Of a stretch of 64,000 nucleotides of DNA, positions 24,050 through 34,530 are shown piece by piece. A program made the position numbers and the translations under genes. Source of the stretch: Coccinella septempunctata (Eukaryota > Arthropoda > Insecta > Coleoptera > Coccinellidae); NCBI RefSeq assembly GCF_907165205.1, contig NC_058196.1, positions 18,580,501 to 18,644,500 on the forward strand. Reading direction: 5' to 3'. The notes beneath the pieces were generated by a model. That model was not told the origin of the DNA and did no database searches. It was given only the letters and a program-made list of their open reading frames with translations. The number at the start of each line of letters is the position of its first letter. Positions within the stretch are counted from its first letter, which is position 1.

Positions 24050-25227
24050 ATTTCTTTCAGCTTTTTCGATTGTGGCTTCCGAAAAAACCTTGACACAAGA
24101 GCACCCTCAGGCCAGATACTGCCATTTTTGGCCACGTCGAAATCTTTCTCATTAATAAAAACTTTGAATGAATTATATTTGTCGGGATTTCTAGAAACTA
24201 GCCGCTCACATTCTGCTTCAGGGAAAACTGACCGAACCATATCCGTAAATTGTTCATCTGTTGTGTCAACTGTTATCCTAGAAACAAAGAGAGATATTTT
24301 CTTTCCAAGTGCCTTGACCGGATTGTTCTTTCCAGCGCCAGTGACAATCCATTGTTTTCTCCTATTATGTTTATTGACCTGTTTATTTTGTAACATTTTG
24401 ACATTTTCATTCGCACTAATCCTAGCTTCCGTCAAAGTATCAGAACTAATATGTTTTACTGACTTGCTTGAATTTTCGGTGTTGCCACCTTGCTCGTCTT
24501 GGGGTCTAACAACCGGTTTATTTCTATGTTTCACCTGTTTCCAATCACTTATCAACGCCGTCTCAACTACACAGGCATCAGCGGATTTATTGCAACTAAC
24601 ATTGTCAACTACATGACATTTGACAATTCCCTCAGAAACTTCCAATGGCTTATCAATGTTTTCGTCGATATTTCCATTTTTCGGTCCTATTCTTGTTAGG
24701 GTGTGGTTACCATCATTTTTCTTCTGACAATTCGCAATTGGCCGCCGGTCACTTTCAGCAACCATCAATTTGATTATTTCATTTTTGTCGTCAATGATTG
24801 TACACTTATCCGCTATAATAGTGTCTTTTTCTTTCAGCAACAACTCTAAATAACCAACTTTTTGATTTAGAAAATCAATATTGTCAGGTTTCTGTATTTC
24901 AACTTCGTCATTGTTGATTTTAGGGTATGTATCGAACCCTTTGTCAAGACTTTCTTCTTGCATAATAGATTTTTCATATATGGATTCGTTCAAAGTAGAC
25001 AATCTCACCTTGAGATTCTGTACTTCATCATCCTTCTCCTGGAGTTTCCTTGTTATGTTATCACATCATATCACGGCACCCTCTGAGTTCACGTAAATTC
25101 CTATTATCTTTATTATACAGCTAGGATGATATCTCGAAGAACATTTTCCACATTTGAGCGACAATTTTACTTCCTTCGAACATTTCCTACATGATAATTC
25201 AAAGTCAACTTCACCTCGCGGCGCCAT
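24046..25227 (-). pseudogene. LINE ORF1 with PHD-like finger and one in-frame stop
   Basis: ORF1 proteins of this type bind the element RNA. The ATG at 25227 starts MAPRGEVDFELSC. A PHD-like finger follows (CRKC, CGKC, RYHPSC) in the first 40 residues or so. The frame then meets a TGA at 25066-25068 and continues unchanged for over 330 codons to 24046. After the stop come a predicted coiled coil (KLQEKDDEVQNL onward), a basic middle region and a C-terminal domain (KKISLFVSRITVDTT, SFKVFINEKDF, WPEGALVSRFF) typical of CR1-like ORF1. One base change would account for the stop. The ORF1 stop overlaps the ORF2 start region by four bases (TTGA). Confidence 0.75.
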
Positions 25228-26130
25228 TTTGAATTGAATTACACACATAAGTATCAAAATTTATTTTTCCGAAAAAACCTCCACCTATTTATTCCCTTTC
25301 ATAAAACAACAATGAAAATGAGATGTTCGAAATGGAGTTGTTCCATCTCGACACATTTACTAGCTCCAAAAATCATATTATTCATTGTCCTTATCATATC
25401 GGGATTTTGTTCAACTTCTGCGAAGGCTTCTCCTATCCTCTATCTCAAATGCTACAGTGAAGTTATTTCAGTTGAATATACTTTCTCTTCCAAAAAACCC
25501 CACAGAAAATAATCGTTAGATCAGAAGGCCTTGGGGACCATGCCATAGGTTCCCTATTTCCTATCCATAAATTTTAATACTTATGTTTGTTATAAAGCAA
25601 ATAAAATTACGGATTACATTTTCCAAGACGTTTTTCATCATTTGTATCTAAATTAAATACTTATTTACGAACACTGCTGAGGGTTTGGAATGAAGAATTG
25701 AACAGAATTTGAAATAATTCAGAATAGCGGCAAAGGACAATAAAAATTATCACCGGAGGAATAAAAACAGGACTACATTTCGAAACAATGATATAAAATA
25801 TGAATTCGTCCGGTTCCTATTCCCTTGTGACAAGTGTGCCATGCAAAATGAAAATTGAATTTCTCAGAATAAAAGTACTATCCTGAAAATATTGACATTT
25901 CATGAGCCGTTTGAAAGAGCATTCTGAAGTGAACAAACCCATGAAATTCTATCGAAATGAGATCTTGCAGTCCACAATTATGGCTATCGCAGATTAGGCC
26001 AATACTATGAATCACCCCGTATCTCCGAAACTGATAGCCTTAGGATACAAAACAAGCAAGTTTTCTGAAAGGCCTGGATGACCTGCATTCACCATTACGC
26101 TATGGCCAACGACTCATGAAACACCCTGTA

Positions 26131-26690
26131 TACTGGCCAAAATCTCGTGGGACACCCTGCATATTGGAAAAGTTCGTCCCAAAAGTTCATCCTTTTCATT
26201 GGATATACTGAATTCTTCTTCAGTATTTTGTGTTCCTAATGAGATTTTGTTCAATGCTCATTTGATGTAACCATCCGGATGCCTTCTCCTACACTTCTCT
26301 GAAATATTTGATGAATACATATGGTATGGATGAGTAGGTACATTGTTTTCTCGCAACCACATATTTAGCTGCCCAGTAATTCAATCATAACATATTTCAG
26401 ATCCTTTTCTCCCTTTTCCCCATTCGAATTTTCAAACGGGTAACAAACTGGAGATATTCCCATTCCTATACCTACACATTCGTACCAGAACGAGATTACT
26501 CAATTTTTAGTAACAAAACATTGTACGGGATATGAGTAGGTACCGAATATTTATGAATAATTAGGTAATTCAGCATCACTACGAAAAATTGCTTTGAGAT
26601 TTCAGACATAAAAAGGACAATAATACATATTTAACCCTCAAATCCGGACACACATTATTAAAAAATTAATATAGAATCAACAACGTTCGG
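26131..26690. other. Non-coding stretch, nothing recognised
   Basis: AT-rich spacer. A CACCCTGCATATTGG motif just beyond the palindrome end (26152-26166) may be a decayed second MITE terminus. Confidence 0.35.
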
Positions 26691-26693
26691 TAC

Positions 26694-27052
26694 ACCGACG
26701 ATACAATACAATACTTTACAACATTCTGGATTGCTGATAGCTTGAAGCTGTTACGACTAACAACTGGTTGGTATTGTGGAGAAGATAGATCAATCGATCA
26801 ATGAACATAATGTATTTTGGGAAATCTGGATCCAAGGATGATGGACATAATCATAAACGTGAGGAAGACCACGCCAATGCATGGCAATAACAAGAAATCC
26901 TGGTGCCTTCGAGGGTGTAGGGTATGTCGATACACTAATTGAAAAGGTAGAAAAATTCAAATACCTGGAGACGTGGTTTGTGAAATGTTACGTGTGGGCG
27001 GAATTGGTACAAGGGTGGACCTTGAAAATGAATGAAGTAAACAAACTCTAAC
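26694..27052 (+). pseudogene. Short LINE reverse transcriptase relic
   Basis: A degenerate RT palm-thumb segment in several frames. RYTDDTIQYF stands where YADD is expected, followed by IADSLKLL, then NIMYFGKS in another frame, and finally LIEKVEKFKYLETW. The order (YADD, K..MVFGK, VEKFKYLG) matches the C-terminal RT of APE LINEs. Too little remains to name a clade. Confidence 0.5.
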
Positions 27053-27314
27053 CCCCGGTTTCATAAAGCTTGATCGGGGAAACAACACTTGATCGACGAT
27101 TAGACGTCAATTCGTTTTCAATCGATAATTCAATTGTGATCATTCAGAATATCATTTTCGCATCGAATCATGATGTTTATATGTCCATTCAGTTATTCTC
27201 AATTGCTACTTCCTCAATATATGCAAAAATGAAAAGGTTTCAGTGTTTTTGTTTCAGAAATCGAGTGACTGTCAAATCGTTGATCGGACAATCGAAGTTT
27301 TATGAAACCCGCTG
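27053..27314. mobile_element. MITE with CGGTTTCATAAA ends
   Basis: The left end CGGTTTCATAAAGCTTGATC is matched at the right by GAAGTTTTATGAAACCCG. It is about 260 bp and non-coding. A partial relative lies at 37890-38040 (right half only). Confidence 0.65.
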
Positions 27315-27884
27315 TAAGTGTTAGAGATCTGAACGCACTACAGTATACTGAAAATCCCCTGGACTGCTAGAATGACAAACGACGAGCTACGATGTACAAG
27401 GAGCGTGAACAGTTTACTACAATTACACGAAGAAAAACTGCACATAGACATCATACAAATATCTCGTCGCCTTGAACGTGAATAGGTCTGATCCACTCAA
27501 TATAAATTTCGAGTAAAAGGCATTCGAACTTTTTTCGCTCTAGAAAATAATTTACGCCTAGCTCACGACTGGTTGCGTAATATGGAATTCAAGTGTCAGC
27601 TTGTGGGTCATTAATGTTAACTTCTATTGAATATTTCAAATCAGCCCTGTAGAAAACAGTAGTGAAACGATCCAAGCCGCTAGGTTGTAATCACTAAAAA
27701 AAAATTGTTGCTTAGATCTTTCAGCAATTTTGCTAGAATAAGCTACAAATCGATTGAATGTCTTCACTACTCTAAAATATGAGCTTTTGTGAAGTTGTTT
27801 ACAGTTCTAACTAAAAATTGTGGATTAGACCCTTTCACATCCAAGGCGACGATCTACATCTAAGTAATAACTGAGGGTGAATTT
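27315..27884. other. Non-coding stretch, nothing recognised
   Basis: Spacer between two MITEs; no signal seen. Confidence 0.4.
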
Positions 27885-28362
27885 AATCAAAATGACATTA
27901 GTCAAAATCAAATTGTCAACATCAATTTCAAATTGGCATTAATCAGAAGCAAATTGGCGATAATCAAGTTCAAACTGGCATTTATCAATGTCAAATTGAC
28001 AATAAATATATTCCCAGCTCTTCTTCTCTGTCTTTTTCGTTCTGAAACACAATAAGAGTTTGAGGACGTCTCTTTTTATGATAAATCATTGAAAGAACGC
28101 ACGATTGTGATTATATTTCTTCTCTGTTTTATGAATGAACGTAATGGTAAAATCCAGAATTTGCAGAGATTAGAGAATATCGTTCATAACAATTGTTGTT
28201 AGTTGTGCAAGATTTATCGCTCATATCCAAAGATTTATTTACGTTATTTACTGTGTATTTGCTTCTGATTAATGCCAGTTTGAAATTGATGTTGCCAATT
28301 TGATTTTGACTAATTTCATTTTGATTTTGATTAGCGCCAATTTGAACTTGAAAAGGTATACC
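27885..28362. mobile_element. Foldback element with AATCAAATTGGC-type tandem arms
   Basis: The left arm (27885-28010) is a run of units such as AATCAAAATGACATTAGTCA and CAAATTGGCATTAATCAG. The right arm (28245-28362) is the inverse (CTGATTAATGCCAGTTTGAA) and ends GCCAATTTGAACTTGAAAAG. The centre is single copy. Partial copies lie at 29435-29585 and 40608-40930. The arm design parallels the unrelated element at 9620-10456. Confidence 0.7.
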
Positions 28363-29024
28363 TAGTAATTTTTGTCAGTTCGACAAGAAAGGTCGTTGCC
28401 GGATTGTGAAAGTGCCGTAAAATGATTGTTTGTGAATGAAATCGGAATTTTCGTAACTGAATACAGACGAAATACAATATTTTAAATAAAAAAAAATTAT
28501 GTTTTCCAATAATTGGTTCATAAGAATTTCAATGATATATATTTTGAAAATTCCGGAAGACGGCCAATTTTGCGGTACAATATTTTCTATGGATTACTTG
28601 ATTGTCCAACAAGTCTCGCAATCTGTCTACAGACGAGAACCTTTCTGCGGAATTCACAAAACGTCCCTCACGATGAAAAGATTTTTCTGAACCGTATTCC
28701 TTGAAATATGATGAATCATAAAGATAACAAAAACCCAATTTTGGGTTATTCTACAGGGAAATGTTTCCGAGAAAAACCTTCATGTTCGATGGAAACATAC
28801 CTTTGTTATTAGTTCCAGGTCCAGAAAGCACAGATCCCCTGGGAGGTGGAGAGGGGTCAAATGTAAGAATGCTTGTGTTGTCGTTATTGAAGTGCACTTA
28901 GGATGAAATGTTTCGTAGATATCGACCAGCTCAGACGTACTGGGATATACTTCAAACGTATAGTAGCGTTTATTTGGATGTCTGAACTTGAAACAGATTA
29001 TACGATTTTATCAAAATGAGTTAA
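28363..29024. other. Non-coding stretch, nothing recognised
   Basis: No gene; the frames at 28499-28738 overlap on both strands and carry no motif. Confidence 0.4.
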
Positions 29025-29066
29025 ATCACGACACGTGTTTCGCTATCACAATAGCATCTTCAGTTG
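29025..29066 (-). ncRNA. Hammerhead-ribozyme-like motif, degraded copy
   Basis: On the minus strand CTGAAGA is followed by a 5-bp stem (GCTAT/ATAGC), then GAAAC, ACGT and GTC. The core matches the copy at 31041-31082, but the closing helix (stem I) pairs poorly here. Confidence 0.35.
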
Positions 29067-29434
29067 GGTGAAGGTAAACTGAAATATTTGGTACTGAAAC
29101 CAAATACTCTCCTGGACAAAAAAATCGGACGAACAAAATGTTCACCGAATTGATTTTGAGATAACTTTCAAAGGTGTGCATCGATTTTGATCATTTTCTT
29201 GTCAATTTGTATCCTATCTCATCTCTAGTTTATCTCCTGATGTCCAGGCTGCAGGAATTTTAATTGAATTTGATGGTATACAGGGTAGAACTGTTTCAAT
29301 TTCCTCTAAATTTCTGAACATCTTGTGGAAGTAATTAGGAACGTAATGATGGGTCTTCAAATAAGTTTTTGAAGCCTGATCTTATCTTAACATTTTCTTG
29401 GTTGATTCATGTCAATAGCTATCTTCTGAGAGGA

Positions 29435-29585
29435 AATACGAATTGTCAATAAGCAATTGACTAATGCCAAATTGAAATTGATTATTATTAATTTGCTTCT
29501 GAAATATCAGTTTGAAATTGATTTTACCAATTTTTTTGTCATTTTGATTCTGATTAGCGCCAATTTGAACTTGAAAAGGTATAGT
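29435..29585. repeat. Right-arm fragment of the 27885 foldback family
   Basis: It ends GCGCCAATTTGAACTTGAAA like the right end at 28362 and contains the same CAGTTTGAAATTGATT units. Confidence 0.7.
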
Positions 29586-30019
29586 TGAAGACAAATATTC
29601 AAAATTAATTCTGTAATGAGGAGGTATTGATGTAAATCCAGGCGATGGGTAAATCTGGCGATAACTTACATGTATTGATTTTAAAACTTCCGAAAACATT
29701 CAGTTTTTGAGTTCTAGTTTCTATATGTGAAATTTCGAAGACTTCGTTGAAGTTGTGCTTTGCATTCAACAGAAGATGCTCAGAAAACGTTTAATTTTCA
29801 GTTTTTTTGATGAAAATGAAGTTTTTTACCAGTTTGACCTATATAAAAAGTAAAAAGATGAACAATCACTACAAGTTAGTTTATAAACTCCTTATCTATC
29901 CCCCTTATTCGTTGGATTTTCATGATTCTTTATGTATTTACCTAAAGTATTTTGTATGTTTGCTGAGCATCTGTTGAATACAAAGAATAATGTCAACGAA
30001 GACTTGGAAATTTTACATA
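29586..30019. other. Non-coding stretch, nothing recognised
   Basis: AT-rich spacer without recognised features. Confidence 0.4.
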
Positions 30020-30424
30020 TACAGGGAGTTTCAGGAGTCGCTGGTCATAGCCAAATGATGAATGCAGGTCATCCAGACCTTTCGGATAAGTTGTTTGTTC
30101 TGTATCCTAAGATCATAAGTGTCAGAGATACAGGATGATTCATAAAAATTGGCCATAACTCTGGAATGCAAGGTCCGATCAAATTTTATGGGTTTGTTTA
30201 CTACGGGAAGCGCCTTCAAACGGCTCATGAAATATCAATTTTTTCAGTGCAATACTAATATCGTGATTTTTCTTTCAAGCTCCAAAATCTATATTTTTTA
30301 TATCCCTTTCAGAAGCTTAGTTATTGCCATAAAAAACTGCATAATTCATTTGAAGATTCAATTTTCACTTTGCAACTTGAACTTGTCACAAGAGAATAGG
30401 AATCGGACAAATTCATGTTTAATG
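30020..30424. mobile_element. One arm of the 19318-26130 palindromic MITE family
   Basis: It starts TACAGGGAGTTTCAGGAGTC and follows the left arm of the 19318 element, including AATATCGTGATTTTTCTTTC, which the 26130 arm has lost. It then continues to the AATAGGAATCGGACAAATTC segment. The second arm is missing. Confidence 0.75.
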
Positions 30425-30524
30425 TAATTTTCCGAAATGTGGTTAATCATCTCGAGCATTAACGCTGTTCTCAATGAACTAACTTGAAAAAGATCATTCA
30501 ATTTTCACAAAATGAGTTTTTAAG

Positions 30525-30566
30525 CCACGACACGTGTTTCGCTATGACAATAGCATCTTCAAGTGG
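30525..30566 (-). ncRNA. Hammerhead-ribozyme-like motif, left arm copy
   Basis: The minus strand reads TTGAAGA (the core C is changed to T), then the GCTAT/ATAGC stem, GAAAC, ACGT and GTC. The flanks CCAC and GTGG still sit at both ends. The base change in the conserved core predicts loss of activity. Confidence 0.4.
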
Positions 30567-31040
30567 GTGAAGGTAAACTGAAGTACTTAATGAGAATTAA
30601 TTCAGATGCACACCACCTGCTGATATGAATATGAACAAGTGTTATTAACTGAATTGAACTAGCCTATTTGCCATCGTCAGAGCCACTAAATGGAGAACGT
30701 TCCACCGAAGAAAAGCAGATGCCTGCCATGGCTTCGGTCCCATTTAACCTCGTCAGAGCAACACAGCTTCTTCTTCGATGGGAAAATGTTTGGAATTGAT
30801 GCACACTTATTCAATACTGGCAGACGGTACAGAGTACTATCGAGTAGTACAGAGTGCCACCCAGTATGAAACGAGATCCGATTCAATCCCCTCTAGATTC
30901 GGTGGAACGTTCTCCATTTAATGGCCCTGACGATGGCAAATAGGCTAGTTCAATTCAGTTAATAACACTTGTTCATATTCATATAAGCAGGTGGTGTGCA
31001 TCTGAATTAATTCTCATTAAGTACTTCAGTTTACCTTCAC

Positions 31041-31082
31041 CCACCTGAAGATGCTATTGTCATAGCGAAACACGTGTCGTGG
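31041..31082 (+). ncRNA. Hammerhead-ribozyme-like motif, best copy
   Basis: Layout in order: CCAC (stem I 5' side), CTGAAGA (fits CUGANGA), one extra T, stem II GCTAT-TGTC-ATAGC, GAAA, a minimal stem III C-ACGT-G, then TC as the cleavage dinucleotide and GTGG (stem I 3' side). It resembles the tiny type I hammerheads described in Penelope-like elements. The extra T between the core and stem II departs from the consensus and may reduce or abolish activity. Confidence 0.5.
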
Positions 31083-31166
31083 CTTAAAAACTCATTTTGT
31101 GAAAATTGTATGATCTGTTTCAAGTTAGTTCATTGAGAACAGCGTTAATGCTCGCGATCATTAACC

Positions 31167-31909
31167 GCTAAATTAATATACTAGTTGTTTACAATACTTT
31201 TCCGTCGACTATATTTTGAATTCAAATAGGAAATTCTTGACTGCAAAAAAATGTTCGTATCAGAATGTTTATATTTATGCTGCAGATTGAACAATATGAG
31301 AAGTTCATTGGAAGAATATTCGATATGTGACATTTTGAATAATTCACATTGATTTCATTCCTTGGGATATTTGAGGAATGTGTGGAGTTGGTGGAAGCTG
31401 AAGTTGTAGTATTGATTACTCTATAACGATCATCATCTGAAAATCAATGTAACCTACAAATAGAATAGGAAAAGACCGATGGATTTAATTCATTCGTAAC
31501 TGTGCTATACAAAAGCGCAAAGTAGAATAGTATTCTGAAAATACATACATAGATTCAGATAAATATCTACGTTAATATGATTTAATCCATATTTGATTCA
31601 TTTGCTGGGAAAATTTGTTGATAAACATTCAGAAGCTGACTCGTCAACGAATATTGCAATAGATATTTCAATATCGAGCTTATTATAACTATGATAAATT
31701 TTCATGTTTACCTTAACATCATTGATATTTCTCTTGTTCCGTACTGAATTCGGCTTCATAGTTGAGTGTTCCACCTGAAAATAAGTATTGCATTAAAACT
31801 ATGACTATTCAATAGCATTTATAATAGGTGTAAAAAAATTTGAAAATTTTGAAGAAAGGTGAAGAATATATTTATAGAGTTCAGTTAATTGATCACTGAA
31901 ACTTACGAT
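31167..31909. other. Non-coding stretch, nothing recognised
   Basis: AT-rich spacer between two inverted-repeat elements. Confidence 0.4.
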
Positions 31910-32896
31910 TTTGAGGCTTAATAGTCATATGGTAAGACATCGATTAAAATACAGAAGTCACAAAGTGAAAAATAAAGAGCAATAATATGAAGTAAAACAA
32001 TATAAAATGGCGGACAAAAACACAAACAAAACAAAACTGACGTTCGTGCTGATGGATTCCTGTTTTTTCAATCAAAGCTGACTCAGGTTGAATTTCTTAC
32101 AGTGGATTTCTCGAGGAGCATCAATATAAATTTTATGTGTCTTTCACATGTTTTGTTAACATAGCATTCAGTGATTGCCAACGTTATCAGACAGATTGAA
32201 AAATCCAAAGTGACTTTCAGCTCATCTTGAGTCAATTTATAATGAAGAATAAGAGCCGTATCGACAACCTAGACAAACTGGCGTCTACAAATTGGAGTGC
32301 GACGAACAAGACTGCAATGTAGTCTAGTAGTAACCGTTTTATTTGGGAACAGCTCAGGGGCGAGAAGCTCGGAGCTGTACCGGTGCATGAAGCACCAAAA
32401 AGAAAGCGCTTTATGTGGGAAGAAGTGGTAGATCTATTCGAACGAGGACAACCAGATCCAAAAACCCAAACAATGGTTTTATCTTCGGTTGTCAATTGAG
32501 GGAAGAAGAACATAGGTTTGGCATAAAAGACAACACGAAACTAATTCATCAGTGCGAATTCGGCTACAAACAGGAAATTATAGAGGAGGTAGGAATCTTT
32601 AAACATATCAAGGACACAGAATACAGAACACTGAATGTTATGTTAACAAAGAATGTGAAATACACATATAAAATTTTATATTGATGCTCCTCAAGGACGC
32701 CACTGTATCGTCATCCTCGATTGAAAGAAGAGGATTCCGTCAGACAAACGTCAGTTTTGTTTTGTTTTGTTATGTTTGTGTTTGTCATTTTATATTGAGT
32801 CCTTCTTGACCGCTGGTAATTTTGATCTTTATTTTCCATTTTGTGACTTCTATATTTTGATCGATGCTTTACCATTTGACTATGGAGCTTTAAAAT
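31910..32896. mobile_element. Long-TIR element enclosing an unrecognised coding-like core
   Basis: Inverted arms of about 280 bp: AAAACAAAACTGACGTTCGT on the left faces ACGTCAGTTTTGTTTTGTTT on the right, and GAGGAGCATCAATATAAATT faces ATTTTATATTGATGCTCCTC. The single-copy centre (about 32180-32625) has two overlapping + strand frames. One reads FIWEQLRGEKLGAVPVHEAP and KRKRFMWEEVVDLFERG; the other, 32415-32684, reads HRFGIKDNTKLIHQCEFGYK. Neither is a family I recognise. A partial arm lies at 47630-47870. Confidence 0.65.
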
Positions 32897-34261
32897 CGTT
32901 CCAACAACGGAAGTGTTTTATAAACTTTTTCATCACCTTCATACTCAACACTTCAAAATGGGTTTTTACGAGATACATGATTGTTTTTGTCCTCAGAAGT
33001 GTATTAAAATGATGCACAAATCTAAGTAACAGGAAAAATCCTGCCAAAAGTGAAGATTGTTGGCATCAATGTACAATGAAAGGAAATATATTTCCACTTC
33101 TTATCTAGAAATGAGCAATTTAGGGGTCACTCGAATTGTCGACGCAGCGGTTTTGACAGAGACGTTTCACGATAGTGTACATCTGGTCGACGCGTCGATT
33201 TTTATAGACGATTGACGTCCAAAATACAAGGCGGTGTGAGGTCGTGAATGGAACGATATGGACGTCGCGTATGGTATGTGCCATATACATTCCACTGAAG
33301 ACTGTACGAAAGGCTCATAAAACCGAGGCGTATATATATTGGTTCCGAGCCATCGCAGAGTTTTTAAACACCTGGCGCTTCATAACGCTACGACTGACTA
33401 TGACCTATTTGAAACCCATTGACGAACCACCGATACGTTTCAGATGATTTCCTTCAATTGATTTTCTTCCGATGAAGGAGCCTGATATAGATTCCGAAAC
33501 GTTACTATATATAATTATAATTTCAAAGTTCTTCTTTCAGTTCATTGTCAAGAAACAATTTTTTCTAGTTGATTAGTGCAAGAATTTACGCAGGAGCAAT
33601 TCGTTCATTTCAATTTTTTATTTGATTTTCTTCCAGAGATTGAGAGTGAAAACCCTAAAAAGTTTCAGGAAATACAGAATCCTCCCAGAATGAATTTCGT
33701 GAAACATATCGGTCAAACATTAGTCTCACGGATCGCTCATTATTTCAAAATCAACTTGATTATTTCTCGTATTTCGAAGAATAAAAAGAAACGAGAACAC
33801 TGTCCATGGTCACTGAACTCATTAAAAGTATCTGTAGCACGTTTGTTGGTGGTATGACAAAAACAGAAAATTGACTTTCCCAGAGTATGGATTATAGATG
33901 TGGCACATACCAGATACGATCTTTTAAAGTAGCCAAAACAGAAGATTAGATATCATGATACCCACATCGAAGTGTGAATTGTCATATATTCCGTTGTTGT
34001 ACAGAATATTTTGAAAAAAATGTACCCTCTATTTTAGATAGCGCCTGAGATTTTTTAATTTTTTGATTATTCATTTATTCGAAAATGGAAATACTCAAAA
34101 GAAAATACGCAATGAAGTAATCACATGTAGAAAAAATAAGAAAATTCAGTGCAAAAAGAATTTTACGTAATTCAAAAAAAGCATTGAACCTTCATACAAT
34201 GAAAGAAATCGGAACATTATTAACAGACAGTACCCGCACTTTTGAACATAGGTTGAACCAG
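32897..34261. other. Non-coding stretch, nothing firm
   Basis: The frames at 33244-33447 and 33576-33857 have no motif. At 33467-33501 a GATGAAGGAGCCTGA...CCGAAACG pattern vaguely recalls the hammerhead core but lacks the right bases. Confidence 0.4.
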
Positions 34262-34420
34262 CCAATTTGCCATCGTCAGGACAACTAAATGGAGAACGTT
34301 CCACCGAAGAAGAGCAGATGCCTGCCATGGCTTCGGTCCCATTTAACCTCGTCAGAGCAACACAGCTTCTTCTCCGATGGAAAACGCTTGGAATTGACGG
34401 ACCCTATGATCAGCATCGGC
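34262..34420 (+). repeat. Fragment of the 30441 repeat family
   Basis: CCATCGTCAGGACAACTAAA through GCAACACAGCTTCTTC matches 30671-30780. This copy includes the centre segment that in the other element lies between the inverted arms. Confidence 0.75.
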
Positions 34421-34530
34421 TCATCTTCAAAAAGAATCTAAGAACTGAGCACGATACTTTGTCGCAGCTCTGCTCTGGTGCAAGCCAAGAGAAAAATAGA
34501 TTTCCGACTTACATGTCAGATTTCTGCTTA

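Larger units (their letters stand above)
21128..25590 (-). mobile_element. CR1-superfamily LINE, nearly full length
   Basis: Read on the minus strand: a 5' UTR of about 360 bp, ORF1 (25227-24046), ORF2 (24049-21220), then a 3' UTR ending in AATAAATTATTATTATTATT at about 21128. It sits near the centre of the palindromic element at 19318-26130. A two-ORF layout with a zinc-finger ORF1 and an APE endonuclease in ORF2 is typical of CR1-like insect elements (Kiri/Daphne-type is possible; Jockey less likely). Confidence 0.8.
19318..26130. mobile_element. Palindromic MITE split by two later insertions
   Basis: The left end TACAGGGTGTTTAATGAGTC (19318) and right end GACTCATGAAACACCCTGTA (to 26130) are inverted copies. 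The arms continue inward: left 19318-19658 plus 20778-21127, right 26130 back to about 25591. The left arm was later interrupted by a pogo-type element (19659-20777). The centre was opened by a 4.4-kb LINE (21128 to about 25590). The right arm lacks about 80 bp present in the left arm and in a third copy at 30020. Without the insertions the element is about 1.2 kb of nearly pure inverted repeat with no coding sequence. Confidence 0.8.
30441..31166. repeat. Inverted repeat with 267-bp arms (Penelope-like LTR candidate)
   Basis: The left arm 30441-30707 and right arm 30900-31166 are nearly perfect inverse copies; GAGAACGTTCCACCG faces CGGTGGAACGTTCTC across a 190-bp centre. Each arm carries a hammerhead-like core (separate entries). 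The centre piece CAGATGCCTGCCATGGCTTC recurs at 34262-34420. Penelope-like elements often carry terminal repeats in odd, including inverted, arrangements with hammerhead motifs; this assignment is inference. Confidence 0.55.

Noticed and set aside
24020..24616. Plus-strand frame of 198 codons
   Set aside because: Antisense shadow of LINE ORF1; hydrophobic bias comes from the complementary strand.
30927..30945. CTGACGA motif as a further ribozyme core
   Set aside because: No GAAA follows a stem at the needed distance.
33467..33501. Hammerhead-like GATGAAG...CCGAAACG pattern
   Set aside because: The core reads CCGATGA instead of CUGANGA and no closing helix could be placed.
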